Below are positions 1 to 5,247 of a stretch of DNA of 12,525 bases, in pieces. The DNA is from JANLQX01 sp031406385 (GTDB taxonomy: Bacteria; Actinomycetota; Acidimicrobiia; Acidimicrobiales; JANYDT01). Made by a program: the position numbers and the translations under genes. The notes below the pieces were generated by a model. The model made no database searches and had not been told where the DNA came from. It was given only the letters and a program-made list of their open reading frames with translations. Positions within the stretch are counted from its first letter, which is position 1. Each line of letters begins with the position of its first letter. The stretch spans positions 1 through 12,525 of the forward strand of contig JANOHI010000368.1 of the NCBI GenBank assembly GCA_031406385.1, read 5' to 3'.

Positions 1-215
1 GCCCGTGCGGCGTGCTTGTCCGACATCGGAATCGCGTCTTCGAGGTTGCCGAGCAAGATGTCGACCTTGCCGACGATGTCGGGCAGCTTGGCGACCACCT
101 TCGCGTTCTGAGGCGGGAAGAAGTGCACGACGCGGCTCGGCCGGAACGGGATCTCGCGGACCGGAGCGGGTGCACCGACGGCGAGGGGTTTGAAGAAGTC
201 TTTGGCGCTACGCAT
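1..215 (-). CDS. HpcH/HpaI-type CoA-ester lyase (citrate/malyl-CoA lyase-like), N-terminal fragment
   Basis: Reading the minus strand from ATG at 215 gives 71 codons that run off the left edge. An in-frame TAG lies 15 nt upstream, so this ATG is almost certainly the start. The protein opens MRSAKDFFKPLAVG, continues through a strand-like RVVHFFPPQN segment, and reaches VDILLGNLEDAIPMSDKHAAR. The pattern D-x-L-L-G-N-L-E-D-A-I...DK..AR matches the first conserved block of the HpcH/HpaI aldolase/citrate lyase beta family (compare the LEDSV...DK..AR block in malyl-CoA lyases). These enzymes cleave or form CoA thioesters such as malyl-CoA or citramalyl-CoA, using a divalent metal, in the cytoplasm. 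No strong ribosome-binding site is visible; TAGCCT lies 9 nt before the ATG. The catalytic residues lie outside the window, so the substrate cannot be judged. Family assignment is from pattern memory only. Confidence 0.6.
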   Translation of the reverse strand, partial: MRSAKDFFKPLAVGAPAPVREIPFRPSRVVHFFPPQNAKVVAKLPDIVGKVDILLGNLEDAIPMSDKHAAR

Positions 216-377
216 CAGGCAGCGAGGCTACGGCCGACCCGCCGTTTACGCCATCTGGCCCGGGGACCCCGCCATCGCGGGTCCACAACGGGCGCAGCGG
301 GCATGCCCGCCTCCGCCGTGCCCGAACGGGCGAGGAACGAGGACTGATTACGCGGAGGTACGTTCGGCCGAAGCCCG

Positions 378-1247
378 TCACGCCTTCTTCAACTTGAAGA
401 CGAAGTGGTATGTGGGGTTCTCGCCAGGCTTGCTCTTGCGCGTGATCTCCTCCCCGGCGCTGGCAAAGATCAAATACTCGTTGCTCGCCTGCGCCAGAGC
501 CAGTTGCGCACCTTGGCCAGCCAGAAGGATTTCAACGTCCACGTTCTCGGGCTCCAAATGGCATTTCAGAACAGGGGGCCCGCTGGAGAAGGCCCCGAGA
601 ACTGACAGACCGACCTTGCCTGGCGGGATCACCGGGTCGGGAACCTTGGGGAGCGGACTCAAGAGGTCCCCGTCTTCAGAAGGGACGGTTGCCTCGACGG
701 GAGGCGCAGCCGGCTCGGGGATTGTTGGCAACGATGGCGTTGGTTCTGCGTTGTGGATAGCAGGGGCGACCAACATGCTCAGAACCACCGTGCCGCTTTG
801 CTGACAGCCGGCCCGCAGGACGAGTTTCTCGACGACGCGGCCATTGCCGTTGCCGAGCCACATCGTCTTTCCGGCAGCCGGAGCTATCTGCGTAACGACC
901 AGAAGGGGCGCCGTCAGTTGTCCGCTATCGACTGCCTCCCCAGCGGTGAAGGAGAAGCTTCCGTTGACCGTGAGCAGATACTTCTTCGCCGGACCCAACT
1001 CAATGACCTTGGCCCGCGATTTCGATTTCGGGATTATGACCGAACACCCTCTTCCCGTGCACTTCACCGACCCGCCACTCGGCACAAGGATCTTGGGCTT
1101 GGCCGACGCGGAATCCGCCGGCGCCCCTGTGGCGAGAACTGCTGCGCACGTGACCACGCCTACCAGCCGCCAACCCGAGGGGGTGAATCTCGTGCGCGAA
1201 CGCGGTCTGTCGTTGAGCTTGGCGCGACAACGGTGGTGGGTACCCAT
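378..1247 (-). CDS. Secreted protein of unknown function with two similar lobes
   Basis: The 289-residue protein is not one I recognise. A basic N-terminus is followed by a hydrophobic stretch (about 27-43, GWRLVGVVTCAAVLATG) and an AxA-type site near residues 47-49, which predicts a Sec signal peptide and export. The mature part has a first lobe (about 50-162), a Pro/Glu-rich linker (about 163-212, many PxxP steps) and a second lobe (about 213-289). Both lobes carry the pattern Lys-Cys, about 28-30 residues, Tyr-Leu, then Phe and (T/S)AGE: K62-C63 to Y90 to AGE at 102-104, and K228-C229 to Y258 to AGE at 264-266. This suggests an internal duplication. Cysteines 63, 68, 148 and 229 could form disulfides. 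The start is supported by AAGGGGG seven bases upstream. No enzyme motif is visible. An extracytoplasmic structural or binding role is a guess. Confidence 0.7.
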   Translation of the reverse strand: MGTHHRCRAKLNDRPRSRTRFTPSGWRLVGVVTCAAVLATGAPADSASAKPKILVPSGGSVKCTGRGCSVIIPKSKSRAKVIELGPAKKYLLTVNGSFSFTAGEAVDSGQLTAPLLVVTQIAPAAGKTMWLGNGNGRVVEKLVLRAGCQQSGTVVLSMLVAPAIHNAEPTPSLPTIPEPAAPPVEATVPSEDGDLLSPLPKVPDPVIPPGKVGLSVLGAFSSGPPVLKCHLEPENVDVEILLAGQGAQLALAQASNEYLIFASAGEEITRKSKPGENPTYHFVFKLKKA

Positions 1248-1254
1248 GAACAGA

Positions 1255-1278
1255 CCCCCTTAGGAGCGCAGCGGCTCC
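1255..1278 (-). promoter_or_regulatory. Ribosome-binding site with adjoining 5'-leader hairpin of the secreted protein gene
   Basis: On the minus strand AAGGGGG (1261-1255) sits seven bases before the ATG at 1247, a strong Shine-Dalgarno match that fixes this start. One base upstream of it a perfect GGAGC/GCTCC stem (1274-1278 with 1263-1267, six-base loop) could form in the leader. The hairpin touches but does not cover the binding site. It may be a stabilising leader stem; a regulatory role is not shown. Confidence 0.5.
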
Positions 1279-1384
1279 ATTCGCGAACCGTATCAGAACG
1301 CTCGGTTTCACGTCGATGCTGGCGCGCCGAGTCGGCTGACTGGCCAACACCGCGCTGGTCAAGTCGTTCCGTCGGCCCCAGCGT

Positions 1385-1420
1385 TCAACCGGCCGCCTCC
1401 AGCATCGCCATCCGCCGGAA
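1385..1420 (-). pseudogene. Possible C-terminal relic similar to the MBL-fold gene at 5918-6853
   Basis: The minus strand here reads FRRMAMLEAAG followed by TGA. The MBL-fold hydrolase at 5918-6853 ends FRRMAALEAAG followed by TGA. Ten of eleven residues agree, yet seven of the eleven sense codons differ synonymously at the third base, so this is protein-level similarity rather than a recent DNA copy. A CGAGATG also occurs a little upstream in both, but here it is separated from the matching part by seven extra bases that would shift the frame. Nothing further upstream resembles the hydrolase, and the DUF222 gene begins its stop at 1504. It may be the tail of a lost paralogue. Chance similarity in Arg/Ala/Gly-rich sequence cannot be excluded. 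Confidence 0.3.
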
Positions 1421-1441
1421 GTTCCGCCATCTCGCCGCGAC

Positions 1442-1469
1442 CCGACGGCCACCTCGCCAAAGCCGTCGG
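1442..1469 (-). terminator. Hairpin downstream of the DUF222/HNH gene
   Basis: CCGACGGC (1442-1449) and GCCGTCGG (1462-1469) form a perfect 8-bp stem with a 12-base loop, 35-62 bases after the DUF222 stop codon. No T-tract follows on the minus strand, so an intrinsic terminator of the classical kind is not shown. An overlapping alternative stem GCCGT/ACGGC lies at 1462-1476. Confidence 0.3.
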
Positions 1470-1503
1470 CAACGGCGGGCTCTCCGGCCGGGAGGTTCAG
1501 TTG

Positions 1504-2481
1504 TCAAGGAACGGGCGACGACTCAGGGGTTGCGTAGGAGTACGGGTCGGGTCGTCCGACGGCGAAGCAGAGTTGGCGGAGTCGGTGTTGGGACTCGAGG
1601 TCGGGTGCGTTGACGGCCGGAGTTGGTGGTGGCCAAGGCGGGAAGACTTCGTTGTCGACGGTCCACGTGCCGTCGCGTTGCCGGGTCATCTCGGCACCGG
1701 TTTCGTGACGATGCGGGTGGCAATCGCAGCCGCAAAGGTGACGGAGGTTCTCGATGTCGGTCGCACCGCCATCGTCCCACTCGACGATGTGATCGGCATC
1801 GCATCGGTGCCACGGCGCACAACATCCGGGCTTGGTACAGAACCCTCCGTCTCGCAACGCCAAGGCCAGTTTCTGAAGCGGTGACGCGAGTCTTCGGGAC
1901 CGGCCGAACTTCATGATCCCCCCGTCGGTTGCTTGGACCGCGGCGTAGATATCGGTCCGCGGGTCGTCGACGAGAGTGAGTGCGTCTTCCGTTGGGATCG
2001 GCCCGACACCGAGGATCTTGCATTCGAGGGTTTCGGCTTGCATGGTGACGACCATCGCGGTTCGCGTCGATCCGCCGGTGGCGGTGCCGTTCATCACTGC
2101 CACGAGCGCGTCGGCGAGCCGTTGTTCGCGGGGTTCGTCGTCGTGCGCGCCGAGCGTTTCGGCTCGTTCAGGGTGCGCAGCTCGCCACGCTGCGTCGCAC
2201 GCCGCATTGAGGGTGGATTTGACTTGCTCGCCCTCAAGGGTGGGGAGGTCACCAGTGCGTCGGCCGGCACCGGGAACTCGTCCGACGATGTCAGCAACCT
2301 CTTCCGCTTTGCGTGCTTCGGCGTTCGACATCCCGAACCCCCGGGCCAATGCGGCTTTCGTGTCGTGACCCATCTCGGTCTTCACCACACCGACGAGAAC
2401 CGCTTCGAGCGCGGCGATCTCGCCACGCAGCCGCCGGAGCTGTTGCAGGCCGATCTTGGCCGTGGTGGGGTCCCAGTGCAC
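1504..2481 (-). CDS. DUF222 / 13E12-repeat family protein with C-terminal HNH nuclease domain (short form)
   Basis: The 325-residue product has the two-part design of the actinobacterial DUF222/13E12 family. A helical N-terminal region (about 12-130) contains LRRLRGEIAALEA, an EARKAEEVADIVGRVPGAG segment and AAWRAAHPERAETLG...EPREQRLADALVAVM. An HNH domain (about 212-260) has C215-x4-C220, D230-H231-I, W235, N245-L, then C250, C254, H256 and H259, which fits a zinc-bound HNH fold that cuts DNA. Family members are usually 400-500 residues. Here the segment between GRVPGAG and the HPERAE block looks shortened. The start is uncertain: GTG 2481 is the first usual start after an in-frame TGA (2547-2545) and has no clear ribosome site. 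The promoter instead points at GTG 2548, which is in a different frame, so a frameshift near 2530 is possible. The biological role of the family is poorly known; many copies are repeated or mobile. Confidence 0.8.
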   Translation of the reverse strand: MHWDPTTAKIGLQQLRRLRGEIAALEAVLVGVVKTEMGHDTKAALARGFGMSNAEARKAEEVADIVGRVPGAGRRTGDLPTLEGEQVKSTLNAACDAAWRAAHPERAETLGAHDDEPREQRLADALVAVMNGTATGGSTRTAMVVTMQAETLECKILGVGPIPTEDALTLVDDPRTDIYAAVQATDGGIMKFGRSRRLASPLQKLALALRDGGFCTKPGCCAPWHRCDADHIVEWDDGGATDIENLRHLCGCDCHPHRHETGAEMTRQRDGTWTVDNEVFPPWPPPTPAVNAPDLESQHRLRQLCFAVGRPDPYSYATPESSPVP

Positions 2482-2554
2482 AGACGAACCGCGAGGCAGG
2501 CGGAGAAGCGCGAGGGCCCCGATCTGCTGCTTCGGCGATGTTGGTCACGTCACC

Positions 2555-2582
2555 ATTTTAGAACGTATGTTTGTTTTGTCAA
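2555..2582 (-). promoter_or_regulatory. Sigma-70-type promoter of the DUF222/HNH gene
   Basis: On the minus strand TTGACA (2582-2577) and TAAAAT (2560-2555) are separated by 16 bases: six of six and five of six matches to the housekeeping consensus, in an AT-rich stretch unlike the surrounding DNA. Transcription would begin near 2548, where a GTG codon lies, which suggests a leaderless message. Confidence 0.7.
2560..2573 (-). promoter_or_regulatory. LexA/SOS-box-like operator within the promoter spacer
   Basis: The minus strand reads CAAACATACGTTCT. Against the Gram-positive SOS box CGAACRNRYGTTYC it matches at 12 of 14 positions, including the AAC-N4-GTT core. It fills the spacer of the promoter and overlaps the first base of the -10 box, exactly where a bound LexA would block RNA polymerase. 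SOS boxes before 13E12-family genes are known from Mycobacterium tuberculosis. The spacing and family context support DNA-damage control; the LexA site of this organism is not known from the window. Confidence 0.55.
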
Positions 2583-2605
2583 ACGATTCGTTCGATATTC
2601 GAACG
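2582..2605. repeat. Two overlapping palindromes upstream of the SOS-box promoter
   Basis: AACGA-T-TCGTT (2582-2592) overlaps CGTTCGA-TAT-TCGAACG (2589-2605, seven-base arms, perfect). Together they lie directly upstream of the -35 box of the DUF222/HNH promoter. The larger has inverted polarity compared with a LexA box (GTTC..GAAC rather than GAAC..GTTC), so it is probably the site of another regulator, or of a dimer controlling the divergent GNAT side. Confidence 0.5.
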
Positions 2606-2843
2606 CTATGTCTCAGCGCTCGACCGAAGCCCGAACGCCCCCGAAGACCACATGGTCACCAAGGTCGGGACGACGGCGCGCTGATCGAACGTTCCACCCA
2701 ACTTCGAGACGCTGCACTTCGGCTCCTCTCTGTCAAGGGGCGGGTTCGAAGGGAACTGGTCAATCGCAAGATCTTTGACGGGAGGCACGTGGTGAGCAGG
2801 TTGGCAGCGGGATGTTCGGTTCTCGCTCAGGCAGACTGGAACC

Positions 2844-3368
2844 GTGTCTGAAGGAGAAGCTGGCGACGATTTGACTATCCGAAGCGCACGGTCGGAGGAC
2901 CTCGACGCGCTCGCTCGGCTGCACGTTCTTGTGTGGCGGGATACCTATCGATTGCTTGCACCCGCGTCGGCGTACGAGGCGTTGGACGAGTCGAAACGTC
3001 GAAGGCACTGGGAGGAACTTCTACAACGCGATCCAGCCCAGTGGCAGACCGTCGTTGCCGAGCACGACGGGCGACTCGTCGGGTTCGGTCATGCCGGACC
3101 GGGGAGCCACGAAGCCATGACAGGTGCAGGAGAAATCGTTCACCTCTACGTTGATCCCTCATCGCAGGGACGCGGGATCGGGCGAACGCTTCTCCACCGG
3201 TTGACGTTGTTCTTAGAGGCAACAGGATGGTCGAGGATCAAGCTCGCAGTCGTCCGGGGCAACGATCAGGCTGTCCGCTTCTACGAGCGGGAGGGCGGCC
3301 GAGTCGTTGGCGAGTTCGTCGATGGCGTGCTCTGGCGTTCCGAAAATCTCGTCATCGAGTTCCCGTGA
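2844..3368 (+). CDS. GNAT-family N-acetyltransferase
   Basis: The 174-residue protein has the single-domain GNAT fold, which moves the acetyl group of acetyl-CoA to an amine. The N-terminal strand is LTIRSARSEDLDALARLH (10-27). The acetyl-CoA pyrophosphate loop (motif A) is IVHLYVDPSSQGRGIGRTLL, with Q108-G-R-G-I-G113 at its core. Motif B is GNDQAVRFYEREGGRVVGE (139-157), with the typical asparagine and the Phe-Tyr pair. The length is normal. The GTG start was chosen because the conserved N-terminal strand follows within ten residues; there is no good ribosome site, and CAGACT lies six bases upstream. Its target cannot be told: RimI-like protein acetylation, a small amine or a drug are all possible. 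It converges on the toxin-antitoxin pair, with 60 bases between the stop codons. Confidence 0.88.
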   Translation: MSEGEAGDDLTIRSARSEDLDALARLHVLVWRDTYRLLAPASAYEALDESKRRRHWEELLQRDPAQWQTVVAEHDGRLVGFGHAGPGSHEAMTGAGEIVHLYVDPSSQGRGIGRTLLHRLTLFLEATGWSRIKLAVVRGNDQAVRFYEREGGRVVGEFVDGVLWRSENLVIEFP

Positions 3369-3428
3369 CCCTTCAGCGTCCGATGAAAGCCCAAGTCCAG
3401 CGGCAGCCTGATGTGGATGTTTGGCGCG

Positions 3429-3707
3429 TCAGCGTGCTCGATACGCGTCGGCCCGCGAGAAGACTCCGACAACGGTGACGCGTTGACGTTCCTCGTCGAT
3501 TCGATAGAGGACCCGGTACGTTCCTCGGCGAGCGCTGTGACGATCGTCCAACGGCGGACGAAGGCGCTTGCCCACGCGATTTGGGTTGTCGAGGAGCGGT
3601 CCAACGATGAATTCGAATGCGGCGAACGCGACTGCCTCCGGGAGTTCTTCTGACAGCTGTCGGCGAGCGGATGGGGCGACGATCAGCTCGTAGCGTCCAT
3701 TGCTCAT
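3429..3707 (-). CDS. RelE/ParE-family toxin
   Basis: The 92-residue basic protein shows the RelE-fold pattern: an opening strand YELIVAPSARRQLSEELP (6-23), a helix ending LLDNPNRVGKRLRPPL (38-53), then SARRGTYRVLYRIDEERQRVTVVGVFSRADAYR (58-90). The NPxxxGKxL, RRGxYRVLY and C-terminal RxxxYR elements are the usual signature. RelE-type members cut mRNA on the ribosome; ParE-type members poison gyrase. The RRGTYRVLYRI core and the terminal Arg/Tyr pair fit the RelE side. Its ATG overlaps the antitoxin stop as ATGA, which implies coupled translation with less toxin than antitoxin. The gene appears intact, with no sign of decay. Confidence 0.88.
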   Translation of the reverse strand: MSNGRYELIVAPSARRQLSEELPEAVAFAAFEFIVGPLLDNPNRVGKRLRPPLDDRHSARRGTYRVLYRIDEERQRVTVVGVFSRADAYRAR

Positions 3708-3982
3708 CGACGCCGGGCAGCCATCGCCGCTCGCAGCGTCGCTTCACTTTCTCCACCACCCGCCGCGAGTTCGGCATCGGCAGCTCCGAGTGCGCGAAGC
3801 GCTTCGGCATCTGACAGAACAGCGATCGTTTCTTCAAGGCCCTCGAGATCCTCAACGGCCACCAAAACGGCAGTAGGCCGTCCGTGGACGGTGACGGTGA
3901 CCCTGTCGTGTTGAGCGCCGACCTTCGCAACAAGTTCCGACAGGTGTGCCTTCACATCGGCCACGGATCGAGTCTCAAACAT
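3704..3982 (-). CDS. Phd/YefM-family antitoxin
   Basis: The 92-residue protein begins MFETRSVADVKAHLSELVAKVGAQHDRVTVTVHGRPTAVLVAVEDLEGLEET. This is the Phd/YefM DNA-binding domain: a short strand, a helix with the VADVKAHLSEL pattern, and a hairpin with G-R-P-x-A-V-L-V and a following Asp-Leu. The acidic, Ala-rich C-terminus would wrap the toxin. It should neutralise the RelE-type toxin and repress its own promoter as a complex. ATG 3982 is preferred over the in-frame ATG at 4000 because the family starts at this point and a promoter places the transcript start at or beside this codon. Confidence 0.87.
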   Translation of the reverse strand: MFETRSVADVKAHLSELVAKVGAQHDRVTVTVHGRPTAVLVAVEDLEGLEETIAVLSDAEALRALGAADAELAAGGGESEATLRAAMAARRR

Positions 3983-3989
3983 AGTCGTA

Positions 3990-4019
3990 AGTATGACCAT
4001 GTTGAGTGGGAACCGTCAA
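3990..4019 (-). promoter_or_regulatory. Promoter of the Phd/RelE pair
   Basis: TTGACG (4019-4014), 18 bases, then CATACT (3995-3990), then seven bases to the ATG at 3982. The -35 matches five of six and the -10 four of six. The geometry predicts a leaderless message beginning at or next to the antitoxin ATG, which supports that start over the upstream ATG that lies inside the promoter. Confidence 0.55.
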
Positions 4020-4096
4020 GCCTCCAGACCGCCCTACTTCGAAGCCTCTTTGCGTCAAGTGCCAATTTTGAGGGGTTCGAGGGCGCGCAGGTTCGT

Positions 4097-4112
4097 CGCT
4101 CGGTGGCGAGCG
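4097..4112. repeat. Small perfect hairpin between the Phd promoter and the IS110 remnant
   Basis: CGCTCG-GTGG-CGAGCG forms a 6-bp stem with a four-base loop, about 80 bases beyond the IS110 transposase stop. It could belong to the insertion-sequence end or to its termination signal. No T-tract follows in either direction, and no other feature is visible between 4020 and 4193. Confidence 0.3.
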
Positions 4113-4193
4113 CGGCGGGGTGGTCGTAGTGTTCGTGTCGGGTCCGGGAAGTGACTTCTCCGAAGAGCCCGACTGTTCAGGATGGAAGGTCGG

Positions 4194-4781
4194 TCACGCT
4201 GGATTTGAAGTCGTTCCTGGGTGTCCTCCCGGGCCCACCCGCACACGTTTCGCGTCAGCGACCATGGTGCGGTAGACGACGTCGGAGATCTGACGCTTCA
4301 ACGCCCGGAGTGCTTCTTTCGTGTTCTTTCCCTCAGCGCGCTTACGGTCGTAGTAATCGCGGCCAGGGCATGTATAGCGGAGCTGGGAGACCGCGATGAT
4401 GTGTAACGCGAAGTTGAGTTGCCGGTTGCCGCGTTGGTTGAGGCGGTGCCGTTTCCGTTCACCTGATGAGGCCTCGATCGGCGCGGTCGGGTTGTACGAC
4501 GCGAAATGCGCGGTGCTCGCGAAACGGGTCACGTCACCGGTGTGACCGAGGATCAACGCGGCAACGACGGGCCCACATCCGCGGATCGCGGTGAGTGTCG
4601 TCCCGGACGCGTCCACGGCTTCCAACAGCCGCTTCCGGGTCGCTTTGAGTTGCGTGTCGTAGTGGCTGATATCGGCGACGAGTTCACGTACCGACGCGAC
4701 GCGCAGGACGGTGGCGTGATCGACTGCCTCGACGTGGTCAAGGATGACGTTTGCCCTGGCCAGCGAGTATTCGTCGACCAT
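4194..4781 (-). pseudogene. IS110-family transposase, C-terminal remnant
   Basis: The frame contains the IS116/IS110/IS902 C-terminal transposase domain: SHYDTQLKATRKRLLEAVDASGT, the helix-hairpin-helix-like TAIRGCGPVVAALILGHTGDVTRFAS, YNPTAPIEASSGERKRHRLNQRGNRQLNFALHIIAVSQLR, and YYDRKRAEGKNTKEALRALKRQISDVVYRTMV, with the catalytic-serine type motif (A-P-I-E-A-S-S-G). It ends in the GPGGHPGTT tail typical of actinobacterial members. About 195 residues are present from ATG 4781, against roughly 400 in intact enzymes. The N-terminal DEDD/RuvC-like domain is absent from this frame and from the other two frames up to 5010, where mazE starts. IS110 elements also carry a guide (bridge) RNA in the non-coding end next to the transposase start; that end is missing here too. 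It is a dead fragment, with the exact left breakpoint somewhere in 4750-5000. Confidence 0.85.
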
Positions 4782-4974
4782 TCCACCACAATCACGCTCC
4801 TCTGGTGAGCCGCATCGACTCGCAGCCGGGGTACATCGCGACGCTCCCGCACCGGCGTCCAGTTTCGCCACGCAAGGACGCTGCTGTTGTCGGAGTAAGC
4901 GTGGACAAGGCCGCCCCACTTCAGGCCCGGCTGCTGCAGGGTGCAGGCCGCCGACAGCAGGTCGAGTCGAGGGC

Positions 4975-5004
4975 TTGCCGTTTGGGGCATTTTAATGCCA
5001 CACT
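4975..5004 (+). promoter_or_regulatory. Probable promoter of the MazEF-type pair
   Basis: TTGCCG (4975-4980), 18 bases, CACACT (4999-5004), then six bases to the ATG at 5011. Each hexamer is only a moderate match, but the spacing copies the promoter of the Phd/RelE pair nearby and again implies a message with almost no leader. The operator palindrome occupies the spacer. Confidence 0.4.
4986..4999. promoter_or_regulatory. Palindromic operator candidate for MazE autoregulation
   Basis: GGCATT-TT-AATGCC is a perfect inverted repeat of six-base arms, located 12 bases before the mazE ATG and between its likely -35 and -10 boxes. ATGCCA, its right arm plus one base, recurs after a five-base gap at 5006-5011. 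Ribbon-helix-helix or AbrB-type antitoxins commonly bind such palindromes to repress their own operon. Binding here is inferred from position. Confidence 0.5.
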
Positions 5005-5010
5005 TATGCC

Positions 5011-5247
5011 ATGGCCCGATCGCGAGTGAGTACTACCGTTGACGAGAACCTTCTGTCCGAGGCCAGGACCGCGAACCCGCAGCACAACGATGCTGCCCTT
5101 TTCGACGCCGCACTTGCAGCACTCCTCGCTCGCTCCCGCGCCGCCGCGATCGACGAGGGTTACCGGGCCTACGACGACCATCCCATCGGTGAACCTGACG
5201 AGTGGGGCGATCTCCAGTCGTTCCGATCCGCAGCGGCCGCCACGTGA
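5011..5247 (+). CDS. MazE-type (ribbon-helix-helix-like) antitoxin
   Basis: This 78-residue protein precedes a MazF-type toxin and overlaps it by four bases. It begins SRVSTTVDENLLSEAR (4-19), a strand followed by a helix, then DAALFDAALAALLARSR (27-43), a second helix. This is the layout of a short ribbon-helix-helix DNA-binding domain, as in MazE5/MazE9-like actinobacterial antitoxins. The acidic tail YRAYDDHPIGEPDEWGDLQSFR (51-72) is the likely toxin-binding part, with Trp and Asp residues as in related tails. It would neutralise the toxin and, with it, bind the palindrome upstream. The ATG start is clear, since the strand follows immediately. No Shine-Dalgarno sequence is visible. Confidence 0.8.
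   Translation: MARSRVSTTVDENLLSEARTANPQHNDAALFDAALAALLARSRAAAIDEGYRAYDDHPIGEPDEWGDLQSFRSAAAAT

Larger units (their letters stand above)
2482..2843. other. Divergent intergenic region between the DUF222/HNH gene and the GNAT gene
   Basis: The first 125 bases hold the promoter, SOS-like box and palindromes listed separately. From about 2606 to 2843 I see no gene with recognisable protein features. The short open frames here have no family resemblance. CAGACT at 2832-2837, six bases before the GTG of the GNAT gene, could be a weak -10 box, but it has no visible -35 partner. Confidence 0.5.

Noticed and set aside
2740..2770. T-loop-like GGTTCGAA suggesting a tRNA
   Set aside because: The flanking bases do not pair as a T-stem, and no acceptor or anticodon arms fit; the similar GGTTCGAG near 4075 fails the same way.
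2606..2788. Sixty-codon minus-strand frame before the GNAT gene
   Set aside because: Its codons look fairly GC-rich at third positions, but it has no ribosome site, -10 box or recognisable sequence.
4553..4990. Open frame of 145 codons upstream of and overlapping the IS110 remnant
   Set aside because: The part overlapping the transposase is out of frame with its conserved domain, and the rest (LAWRNWTPVRERRDVPRL) has no known match. It could be a scar of the lost IS110 half, but I cannot show it.
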